NCBI GenBank assembly: GCA_023375785.1 | Contig: SZWC01003604.1 | Span: 112,721 to 176,720 of the forward strand | DNA length: 64,000 bases | Reading direction: 5' to 3' | Origin: Penium margaritaceum | Taxonomy: Eukaryota > Streptophyta > Zygnematophyceae > Desmidiales > Peniaceae | Shown: positions 10,941-20,849 of the stretch, piece after piece | Layout of the letters: the number at the start of each line of letters is the position of its first letter | Position numbering within the stretch: the first letter of the stretch is position 1 | Translations under genes and position numbers: made by a program | Notes under the pieces: model-generated | Seen by the model: only the letters and a program-made list of their open reading frames with translations | What the model was told of the DNA's origin: nothing | The model's database searches: none

Positions 10941-11540
10941 ATTAGCTCTACCTCAGCGGAGATATCTCCCCTTCACCCAACCTCATGCTGATGAGTTTCT
11001 ACAAAATGAAGAGACAGCTGGCAAGTGATGAGGACATGAACACCTTGCATAGTTGGGTGTATGTTGTGACAACCACGTTGCAGCCACTTATGTGTGAAAG
11101 GACTCAGGATTGTACAAAGGACACAAGAATGGTGACAGCCTTGTAATTTATCTTGAACCATGCCATAAGGTCATCACCATCCTCTGCTTGTGCTAGGTGG
11201 TTCCATCAAAGTATCCTAGCAAGCTTCTATCATCCATGATGATTTCAAGCTACCACTTCAAGAGAGCAGATCCATTTCCATCAAAATTAAGGATGGGAGA
11301 ATGGGTCCCTAGTTCCCTGTCCCAGCAGTTCCTACAACTACAAATGCTACTGCTATTGCACCTGTTGTTGATGCTGACGCTCTTGTGTTTTAGGTCACCA
11401 ATTATCAACAGAGGCAACTGCTTGCCCTGTTCATGTTGGTTGTCACAAGCAGATGTAGCTTGATGTAGGCTGATGTAGGCTGATGTCAGTTCTCAAGAAG
11501 GAGAGGTGTAGGTGCTGGTGTATAGCTGCACCCCAAAGGA
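10941..11540 (-). pseudogene. Inverted CopB leader/gag fragment, copy 1
   Basis: The reverse complement matches CopB-2 leader (about 19950-20072) and gag (about 25790-26260). Examples are the words around CAGCCTACATCAGCC and the CTCAGTCCTTTCACACAT segment of gag. It lies in opposite orientation to the CopB LTR just upstream. It lacks the CopC insertion that splits CopB-2 leader from gag, so it shows the unoccupied site. It is a fragment only. Confidence 0.75.
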
Positions 11541-11544
11541 GCAC

Positions 11545-12459
11545 AATGGATATCTCCAAAAAAAGTTTAAAGATTTTCCAAACAGATGAAGTCTAGAGAA
11601 AAATCTCAAAGTAAAACTTCATCCACCGTTGGATCAAGGTTTTTAGCCACATCATTGCTGGCGATCGAATAACCATGGACCCAAAGAAAGTGGAGGAAAT
11701 CACTATTTCCAAGGCTGACCAACATTTAAGAAATCCATGTATTTTTGGAATTCTGCAACTACTACCATCGATTTGCAAAGGACTATGCTCAGTGCCAGTG
11801 CCTCTCTATGATCTCACCTAAAAAACTTGCAAGTGGATTTTGGGAGAGAAGAGATAAGAATCCCTTGACTCTTTGAGAAACACTCTAACCTCAGCGCCAA
11901 ACATACTACTGGGGTATCCCACCGTGGACTACATCATGGCCACCGACACGTCCAAATTAGAATTTAGAGCCATTCTCCCACAAGAAAATTGCAATGGAGA
12001 ACAACCGGTTGTACACATGCCAGAGCTGATCTACATGGAGCATGAAAAAGAAATGTTGGTGGTTGTGCACACATTCAAGACATGACAATGCTCATTGGAA
12101 TTTAGATGATCTTTCATACTACCCACCACGTACTCAAATATGTTGACACTCATCCAAATCTGAGCAATCAACAAATTCGATGGATGGAGTTTCTCAAGTC
12201 CAACTTTGACAATGACATCGAGTTGTGATCTGGAAGAACAAGTCCGCCGCACGCTCTCAGTGGACGACAATGAGTAGTGGCCAAGATCAGTAGTTTCTTG
12301 TTGATCAAGACCTGTACCTCGTAAATTGTTTCGTGAGGGGTTGAGATGAGTTTGTCGGTTACGACAAAAACAAAAATTGGGTGGAAGAAACCGACTGGTG
12401 ATTGAGATTCACTCACGAAGTTGTCATACCTCCAGATGAGGAATTACAAAGGATACTAT
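11545..12459 (+). mobile_element. Gyp1 fragment, copy 1 (Ty3/gypsy chromovirus, fossil)
   Basis: Encodes the end of a gypsy reverse transcriptase (KVEEI followed by the region equivalent to SFLG..NYYRRFI, about 11690-11770) and RNase H (about 11870-12290). RNase H is marked by the TVDYIMATDTSKLEFRAIL-type start and the YMEHEKEMLVVVH segment. It is collinear with 38791-39721. It ends at ACTAT, exactly where the CopD LTR begins in both copies. It is a fossil fragment with several breaks. Confidence 0.8.
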
Positions 12460-12950
12460 TGTTGAGAGGTGTAATTACTGCGTTGGTGCTAAGATCCAAG
12501 GTGGTGAAGACGGCACTTTAATTGGAGCACTGTACGGGAAGATACGGATTTCTTGGTACATTCCCGTGTCCACTACCTACTAGGAATCTTCACTTGTACA
12601 GGCCAGATAAATTCTGGCAACCAGCCCTGAAGCCGTCTAAAGAGGCCTGGTGTGTAATATAAAGTGTTGGCATGCACAAGGGGGTTGCGCATGCCCCTAG
12701 CTAGCTCTACGAAGGAGGGGAGCTACTCTCTACGCAGTACTGCGCAACTACCCTGGTCAGGGAAAATTGTAGCTGACTGGGCAGGCGACATGCATCCTGA
12801 TCATGAAGCCTATACTGCATCAGCATCCCCATGCAAGGAGCCTGGGCTAGTCAATCTGCATGAGCCATTCAAAGGCAAGATTCAGGAGACACCTGATTGA
12901 AGGCCCTGATGCTTCATCATGGCTACATCGGCGGCCGTCAGAGGAAGGCC
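12460..12950 (+). repeat. CopD LTR fragment (first ~491 bp)
   Basis: Starts TGTTGAGAGGTG after ACTAT (12455-12459), at the identical Gyp1 position as the CopD-1 5' LTR (39722). It follows that LTR for about 490 bp and stops at GAGGAAGGCC, where Gyp2-type sequence takes over. The heat-shock-like motif cluster and TATA of the full LTR lie beyond the retained part. By eye it differs from the CopD-1 5' LTR by close to 9 per cent. Confidence 0.85.
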
Positions 12951-13074
12951 CACACACAAAGGGATCAAGGGTCGGGAGGTTTGTCCTAAGGACTCGGCTT
13001 TGCACGTACCCAAGGGAGGCAGCAGATATGCCACAATTTCATTTTGCCATAATGCTTTCTCACAACTAGAAGCA

Positions 13075-14030
13075 TGGCAGCTACGGCATACAACCAGGCC
13101 TATCTAATGGAGAAGATTTGGCAAGCTCTTGATGAGCTACGCCAAGAGAACTAGGAGTTGCGCACGGAGGTTGAGGTGATGTACGTCAGCCAAGGGAGCA
13201 GTGCATTGGATGGTGTCGTATTGGGACCCGTACCTGCCTTTTGGCGGCCCAAGCCAAAGGAGTTGGAATTTTTTAGTGTGGAGTGGCTCTTCATGGTGAA
13301 CGAATAATTTAAGGCATTAGGTGTTCCCGCCGGAGAAGATGCCACAATACTGGAATATGCACCCACGCTACTTCGGGAATGACACTGTAGTGGTGGGCGA
13401 CATTGTGCCGGCGGAACGCTGCTGGCTTGCTGGACGGACTAGGGGCCAGGTAGCGGCTTCAGCCACCTTTGAGTCTACCGATGGGAAAGGAAGTACAGCT
13501 CGGTGCGCGGGTGTTGACAGAGAAACCAGAGATGTGGGAGCAGTTTGAGACCATGCTCTAGGCCCATTTTGACCTCCTCAACCGCAGCCGAGTAGCACAT
13601 GACAAGATCAAACATGTCAAGTAAGGTGGATTGGTGCAGGACTACCCAACACGCTTCATAGTATTGGCGGCACATATCAAGGAACTCATGGACGCGGAGG
13701 CGTAAAGTCACTACCATGACGGCCAGAAGCCGCACCTCCAATGTTAACTCGCGGTGCTCGGGTTGCAGACCTTTGCGGAGCTGGTTTTGATGGCGGAGCA
13801 CATCGACACAGTTAGCTACAATGCGTGCCAGAACAGCTACACAACACAATCACGGGTGGAGCAGCCGGGCCTTGCAATAACCATGGAGGTGGATGGAATC
13901 TGAGCCGGGTAGCAGGGCATAGGAGGACAGCAAGGACTGAGAGGCAAGTGCTTAGCTTGTGGTGAACAGGGTGATCACAAACGGGACTGCTCCAAGCGCA
14001 AGGCACAACAAGGAAATGGGCAACAATAGT
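13075..14030 (+). pseudogene. Gyp2 gag remnant
   Basis: Begins near MAATAYNQAYLMEKIWQAL. The middle has the W..F....FxP gag texture and the sequence for LVQDYPTRFIVLA (about 13630-13670), typical of the gypsy gag domain. It ends with a CCHC zinc knuckle of the form CLACGEQGDHKRDC at about 13948-13990. In life it forms the particle and binds genomic RNA. It is a fossil. Confidence 0.75.
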
Positions 14031-14099
14031 GAGGACAGAAACAACCAACTACTGTAATTCTTTTGTCTACAAGGGACAACACCAGCCCTCAAAGGCTTA

Positions 14100-17000
14100 T
14101 GCTGATTGAGGAGCTTCCTCAAGTGCTTTAGCAGAATGAATATGAGATCCAGCAGTTTATAGGGTCCATCCTGAAGCTGGTCCTTGAGATTCCAAAGGGG
14201 AGTTTCAAGGGTCGGAGGACGCTATGCGATCTACTAGATGGCAGCACGAGCCATAGCCTTTTCAACAACACGTTAGGGATGATGTTGGAGCTTGCACGGT
14301 AGCCAAGGACGTTGGCCAAGGCGTGGCAAGTGCCCGGACTGGTGGACTACGGCAGGCCTCTCGTCAAGCACAAGGTCCACATGGGTGAGTTGGTGTGTGA
14401 CATGGAGTTCACACTTGTCTTATGTATGATGACGACTCCTTGATCGACTAGGATTGGTTACACGCCTGGAATCCAAAAGTGAATTAGAGGTACAACTGTG
14501 TGGTTGTGAAAGCAGGGGAGAAAATCTCACTTTGCCATTGTGGCAGAGTGAGGGGAAGGAGTCGCACATGGTGGAAGCGAGGAAGCAGCTGCATGTCATC
14601 AACTTGTAGCAACTCTCTGAGTGCAAGGGTAGCCAGGTTTTCTTGGCTTGGGTGAGTCCACAACAAGCAGCAGAGTAGGAGATTGTAGTGGTTGAAGCAG
14701 CTGAGGGGCACCCAATGGAAGATGGGGGAGTACCAGAGTTTCCTCCTGGTGTTGGGGAGGTGCTCAAGGAGTTCGGGGAATTTTTTTGGAGGAGTTGTCA
14801 AAGGGGCTGCCACTGCAGAGCAACATGAAATACAAGATTGAGGTGGCACCAGGGTCGTCACCAACGATGCGATCTTACAAACGCATGAGCGATGCGGAGC
14901 TTGTGGAGCTCAAGAAGCAGTTGGGGAATAGGCTAGGGCTTCATTTGGTTGTCGGTGTCTCTATACACGGCGCCAGTGTTGTTCATCAAGAAGAAGTTGG
15001 GAGATCTGCGGATGTGCATCAACTACCAGGAACTCAACAGACCTGAGGTTGGGATATCATCAAATCCGCATTGCAGAGGAGGATGTAGAAAAGACCGTGT
15101 TTTGGACACATTATGGACACTTTGAGTATCTCGTGATGCTTAGTAGGCTAACGAATGCTCCATCTACATTCATGACGCTGATGAACCAGGTGTTCCACCC
15201 TTGCTTGGGCCAGGTTGTGGTCATGTTCCTTGATAACATCCTTTTCTACTCACAGACAATGGAGGAGCACCAAGAGCATCTGTTGACAGTGATGAAAGTG
15301 CTGAGAAAGGAGTGCCTGTTCACCAATCTTAGCAAGTGTGGCTTTACCAAGCAAGAGGTGGAGTTCCTCGGGCACATTGTGAGTAGGAGGGGGATCCGTA
15401 TGGGTCCAAAGAAGGTGGAAGCCATGGATCTGTGGCCAGAACTGGCGTGTGTGAGTGACATCCACATTTTTCTGGGTTTCACGGACTACTACGGGAGGCT
15501 TATCTAGAGGGAGCACCCTTAACGGACTTGCTCAAGAAGGGATGCCAATGGGAGTGAGGTGCAAGGGAAGGGTAGGCCTTTGGAGCAATGAAGGCTTTCA
15601 TGTGTGAGGCACTGGTGTTGGTGCACATGGACACGAGCAAGGAGTACGGGTTGGCGACGGAAGCAAGCGACAACGCAATGGATAGGGTGCTGATGCAGGA
15701 ACAAGGAAAGATTTTGTAGCCCATTGCGTACTCCTCCAAGAAGCTGAAAGGGGCTGAGCTCATCTACCCAATCCATGGGAAGGAGATGCTCGTGACGGTA
15801 GGCCTTCAAGGAGTGGAGATGCTACCTTTTGGCGAGGCGGTGTGTGGTGCACATAGACCACTAGGTGTTCAAGTAGCTCAAGTCGTAGCAAGACCTGATT
15901 CATCATCAAGCACGGTGGACAGAGCTGCTGGAGGGTGGCTTTGATCACAAAATTCAGTATGAACCAGGGAGGATCAATCCAACGGACCTGCTTTTGTGAC
16001 GCCCAGACTTGGATGTACATGCGATCACGGTAATGGCGGGATCTCTAGTCATCCGTAGCCTCTTTACCAATGGGTATGTGGAGGACCAGGACTTTTCTGG
16101 GAGTACGGTGAAGGGGTGCAAGCACGATGTCAAGTATTGGCGACATGAGAAGGAGAACCAGACTGTGGTGCCACAGAGTGCGTCATTACGACATGCATTG
16201 TTGGAGGAGGTGTACGACTCGTACTACAATGGTCATTTTGGCCAGGACAAGACCTTCAAGACGCTTGTACGCCAACATTTAAGGATGACAATGGGATCAG
16301 ATTGTAAGGAGTACGTGAGTAGTTGTGACACGTGCCAAAGTATGAAGTCACGGAGGGCATGGACACGAGGAGAGTTGCAGCCGCTACCGGTACCGGAGTG
16401 CTCGTGGATGGACATCTCACTCGACGTTGCGGGGGGTTTTCCACGGGGTGCAATGGGCAACACCATGGTGTTGGTGGTGGTGGATTAGTTCAGCAAGATG
16501 GCACACTTTGTTGCATGTGTAGAGAAGGTCATAGCAACGAAGACAAATCCTCTTGCAACATGTCATCAAACTTCACGGGGTACCGCAGTCCATGGTCTCA
16601 GACCACAAGCCGTGCTTCACCTCCCAGTTTTTGGAGGAACTCTTCAACAGGCTGGGCACCCATGTGGCTCTTTCATCAACCTACCATCCCCAAAAAGATG
16701 GCCAAAATGAGCGCACCAACCAAACCATAGAGCAACTCTTGCGGAGGAACTTGGAGCTAGATGGTGAGGGCTGCGAATACAAGCTTCTGGTGGCTGAGCT
16801 TTCCTATAACTTAGCAATGTATTCCTTGTTGGGAAGGTCTCCCTTTAAGGTGGTGTATGGAGTCAGCCTGCATGTCCCTCAGACATGGCGACGGGATCAG
16901 ACCTACCTGTGGTGCATCAATTTGCAAGTGACTTTACGGAGGTATTACGGGATGTACATGACACACTTCACAAGGTGCAGCAGCAGATAAAGTGGCAAGT

Positions 17001-17430
17001 GGACAAGTACCAAACAGTCGAGGAGTCCTCTGTGGGCCAAAAGCTGTTGTTGAGCTCACGGAATCTGTGGCAAGTGGGATTGGACAGCGACAAGCTCAAG
17101 CCTTGGTAGGTGGGTCCTTTTCCGGTAAAAGAGAAGCAGTCCGCGGTGAGCTACGAGTTGGAGCTGCTGGACCACTACGGGATCTATCCCATATTCCATG
17201 CTTCTCTTCTAAAGGAGCCAGATGTGCAGTTCGTGGCGCGGGAACAGGTTCCTTCTCCAACGGTCTTGGTGGAGGGTGAAGAGGAGTACGTGGTGGAGAC
17301 GATTCTCGGGCATCGTCACCACAACAAAGGATGGCAGTACCTGGTACTATGGCTTGGCTATGGGCCTGAGCAAAACTGCTGGATCCTCAAAGACAACTTC
17401 CACTCGGACAGTGTGGTTAGCACGGTCCTC
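14100..17430 (+). pseudogene. Gyp2 pol remnant with chromodomain
   Basis: The protease region is at about 14150-14420. Reverse transcriptase is at about 14800-15510 (MGYHQIRIAEEDVEKT, the APSTFMTLMNQVF block and the VEFLGHIVSRRGI block) and RNase H at about 15590-15990. The integrase zinc-binding segment is near 16200-16350 and the core at about 16370-16900, including the FHPQ-like STYHPQKDGQNERTNQT block. The integrase C-terminus is at about 17030-17250 and a chromodomain at about 17278-17420 (EEEYVVETILGHR ... GWQYLVLWLGYG). In chromoviruses the chromodomain steers integration towards marked chromatin. It is a fossil with many breaks. Confidence 0.85.
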
Positions 17431-17489
17431 TGAGCATGCCAGGAGCACATGGGAACGGTGCGTCCTCAGAGGGAGGGTGAAGTTAAGGG

Positions 17490-18367
17490 AGTCGCTGGTT
17501 GAGGCGGACATTGCATCAGCATGCTGACTTCAGATACATGTTTTGATACTCCCATTTTATTCTGCATGAAAAATCGTGCAAAACCAACTCAAGAACTGGG
17601 CCATTTGGTTTAAGGATGAGAAAGATGTGGCCGTACAAAGGTGGGAGGTGTACCTCCAGAAAACAGGAGATGTACCAGTTCAAACCTGAGCACGGCAGAG
17701 CGATTTCTCACCCAATGCAGTCAAAGCGCCCCTGGATGAATGCTTGGCCAATGAGGCAAGGTTCATTGAGATCCCTGGGCTCTTCGAGATGGCGGCTGGA
17801 GTTGCATTCACAAGCAAGGGCACTTTGGACAACTGTGATCCCCGCTGGCAGTGCTGCCAACGGCAGTCACGTATAGAGGAATCAAATGGCCACAACTCAG
17901 CCACTTTCTATGGATTGAGGCATTTTATCGTGTGCTTGAAATATCAGAATGCATAGTACACTATGAATGTGTTATTTGCATGATTGCACCTCAGGGCTTT
18001 GGAATGCCGAGGAACTCTCGCTTGGCTTTTAGGGCCTGGTACATATGGATGCCTAGGGGTTGTTGTAGGCATGCCAATCTTACCCAAAGAATCTGTGCAT
18101 TGCCTTATACAGATCTAGCAAGTCAAATGATTTACTCCTTACCCAAATCTGCTTGAATTCCAAGTAATTTTACTGCACACGTACATTTGATCCTACAAGT
18201 ATTCCGTAGTGTACCTCAGTGCAAATGCCACCGGGAGAGTCGTACGGCAAGAACCTTGGTCTCTACTAACGATATTACTGCTAGGAAAGGGTCATACGAC
18301 ATCTCAATGGCTGGCCCACACAGCAAGGGGTCGATGGTTGGGAGGTTTATCCCAAGGGCTCGGCATG
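17490..18367 (+). repeat. Gyp2 probable 3' LTR region
   Basis: Lies after the chromodomain and a purine-rich tract (about 17467-17490). Its last about 60 bp match 12951-13010 at the element's other end, which is the only support for LTR status. The exact start was not resolved. It has no coding of its own. Confidence 0.5.
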
Positions 18368-19199
18368 TGACCGCCACGCTGAGCGCCCCTCGGTTCACAC
18401 ACACCCCCCCACTCTTACCTACCTTACGTTTTACACAGGAATCATTCACTAGTGGTTTTTCTGTAATTCTCATGACACACTCATTATTATACCTGCACAT
18501 ACACTCTGCACATACACTTTCACCTTGCATTGATCCTCCACACCATCCATCCAACCACATATAGGAAAAATTCTTAAACAGAATAGGGTCATTCACTCTT
18601 GTACCTCCAAAACGTGTACACCAGTACACACTCCTATACGCACATCACATACCCTTTTTTTCACCTCCACATTTTAATCTCACAGCCCCCATCCTACCTT
18701 TCTGGAACATGTCACACACAAAATTGTACACTAGCATGAATTTGTACCGTGAATACATCCACTCGCTTGTACACCTCCTTGTGCACTCCCCGCATACACT
18801 TTCACATTGCCACTTTCACTCTCTCCATTCAACTTAACTATAATCATACACGTAAAAAAATGTAAAGAATTAAAAGCACATTATTGGTCAAGAAAACCCT
18901 TACAGTCATGATAACTAGTAATTTTTAAATGCTCTCTAATTATCAGATACATGCAACGCTTTCACAAATGCCACTGATACACGTATGTATTAGTGTACAC
19001 CTTCACTCACATCAAACTCAGTTTTTCCCACACCTCCTCATGTACTCCCGTAATGCACCTTCACTCCGTACCACCTTTTACCACCTTCACCCTCCTCTCA
19101 ATTTAACTTTTTAACACTTTACACTTTGACATTACTTGAGATACAACTAAAGAATCTGAATGTATACCTCTAGATTCACTTCCTACATACACTCCACTC
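18368..19199. repeat. AC-rich spacer, distant copy
   Basis: About 830 bp with no gene, made largely of C, A and T, with words such as TACACC, TTCACTC and CCTCCACA. It is similar in texture to the spacers at 10539-10940 and 30804-31200, but here it lies upstream of a CopB LTR. It ends CACTC (19195-19199), which resembles the CGCTC after the CopB-2 3' LTR and may be the left target duplicate. Confidence 0.5.
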
Positions 19200-19843
19200 C
19201 GTTGAATGATTTTGCCCCTTGTTCAGTATTGTAGGACGAATCAGGAATGCTCTACCCCTTGTGGAGGTATGACCGCTATATCCATTATAGAGTGACTCAA
19301 CTATGCTCTGCCTCATGTGATATATGACGTGTGACTACACCATGAGGGTGAGTGGTCACTTTAGCCATTTTGTTGATTTGGCCAAGTGAGAGGTCATGAG
19401 TTTGATCCTGGCCCCATGCACATCTTGTTTTCTATAGAAGCTTCCAAGAAAGAATGTCCGTAGCTTCTTGGATGCTGCATGGTTGGTCAGTTAGCTTGAC
19501 ACTATGTGTCAAGCCCACAGTGCAAGTCTATTGGTGATGTGGTTGGTTTAGGCCACTTCCCAGGAATGTGCTTTTGAGTTCTAGGACTGGACAGACAGCT
19601 ATAAAAGGAATTATCTTGCATGCTGATCAATTAACCCTTGCTTGATCCTCTCTTGCGTATTGATGGCTTGAGATCTTCTTGAGATGTAATGCTAAGGCGT
19701 TAGTACTCTTGAAGGTGAAGTGTATGCCTGATGAAGTTTCGGGTGCATGACACATGTCAACAAAGGCAGAAGGCCTAAAAACCTTTATGAGCTTTTCGGT
19801 TTCGTGGCTTCTCTACCAGAAATGGTTGGCTTAGTAGCTAAGA
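19200..19843 (+). repeat. CopB-2 5' LTR
   Basis: 644 bp matching 30151-30803. It begins at the GTTGAATGATTTT word and ends at GTAGCTAAGA, directly before the primer site. The internal words TTGTTCAGT.TTGTAGGA and GAGGTCATGAGTTTGATCCTGGCC (the latter in part) are shared by all three CopB LTRs. Confidence 0.88.
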
Positions 19844-19845
19844 AA

Positions 19846-19860
19846 GGGTTATGGGCCCAC
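19846..19860 (+). other. CopB-2 primer-binding site, half-tRNA (initiator Met) type
   Basis: GGGTTATGGGCCCAC begins two bases after the 5' LTR. It is the exact complement of the plant initiator tRNA-Met anticodon stem-loop as I know it (GTGGGCCCATAACCC, with anticodon CAT inside). It is not complementary to a tRNA 3' end. This is the arrangement established for Drosophila copia, which is primed by a cleaved tRNA half. No TGGTATCAGAGC-type site is seen at this LTR edge. Confidence 0.8.
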
Positions 19861-20072
19861 ACCTCTAGTTAGATAAGTTTCACGTACGCAGACACTAGGT
19901 CACAAGTACTGAGAGCGACCTTGCTCTCACCCAACTTCTCTGTATGCAGATCAACATCAACAGGAGGGGAATGCAACACATCTACACCTTTCTATATTGG
20001 GAACTGACATCAGCATACATCAGCCTACATCAGCCTACATTTGCTTGCAACGGCCAACATGAACAGGGGAAC
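19861..20072 (+). other. CopB-2 leader up to the CopC insertion
   Basis: About 210 bp of untranslated leader, ending GAACAGGGGAAC at the CopC LTR. It contains a tandem CAGCCTACAT word (20021-20040) that reappears, reversed, in the two inverted CopB fragments (about 11460-11490 and 38715-38745). Confidence 0.7.
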
Positions 20073-20797
20073 TGTTGGCACTAGTGGGTCTGGAGGCACC
20101 CTCAAGAATGCCTAGCTCTCACTGAAGTATGCTAGCAGTGTTTGGGGAAGCCAAGGGACACAAATGGTGAAGAGTGTGGAGTACAAGGATCACGGATGTG
20201 AGTGGACAGAACACGTCGCATTCAGTAGATCTGAATCAAAACACATTTTTGTTAGTTAGCATAGTAATATTACATCAGATGTTTATAGCTTGTGATCTAA
20301 GCTTTCCAATGCATCCAAGCACGCCCAAATCGGAGCAGTAGAGCCCCTGGTACGGCTGTCGAAGTAGCCCTTGGTGGAGCCGTCCACCTTGCGTTGCACG
20401 CTAGGCAACGGGAGGCGCTTCGACGATGACCCGTCGAAGCGCCTTTCCTCACCCAGAAGTCAAGGAGAAGTTCACCCTGGTCAAGGAGGTCCTTCTGGTT
20501 ACCTCATTCATGCCCTTGGATCATTTGGAGCCTATTGGAGACGAACTCGGATCACTGGCGGTGGATTATCCCGCCACACATGGCGGGTACCAGATTCCAC
20601 CTGCCCAATACCCGATTTTTGGGCTAGGCTAACATTCTGAATACTCACTCAAATCGAACAATTCAAAGCTCGATCCTACATGGAACAATCAAAGGAATAC
20701 AAATCTAAAGTCAGATCAGGTGTTAGACCACTCCCCAGTGGTCGAACCAGGGCGTACGATTAACGGCACTCATGGCAAGGGGCACACCATGTCAACA
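20073..20797 (-). repeat. CopC 3' LTR (left)
   Basis: 725 bp, TGTTGGCACTAG ... CATGTCAACA in plus orientation, so the element's own LTR runs TGTTGACATG ... CTAGTGCCAACA. It matches 25049-25771. Sampled stretches differ by roughly 6 per cent, which points to a moderate age. Confidence 0.88.
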
Positions 20798-20849
20798 ATC
20801 TCCCCCTTGTACCGCAGCCTTGATGCCCTGTGCTTGGAACCTGTAGCAA

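Larger units (their letters stand above)
12951..18367 (+). mobile_element. Gyp2: Ty3/gypsy chromovirus (fossil)
   Basis: Gag with CCHC knuckle, protease region, reverse transcriptase, RNase H, integrase and a C-terminal chromodomain follow in gypsy order (integrase last). About 60 bp at its left edge (12951-13010, starting CACACACAAAGGG) match about 18306-18366 near its right edge. These are best read as the ends of the two LTRs, so most of the 5' LTR is missing and the element abuts the CopD LTR fragment directly. It is broken, with more than ten disabling changes, and is fairly old. Confidence 0.8.
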
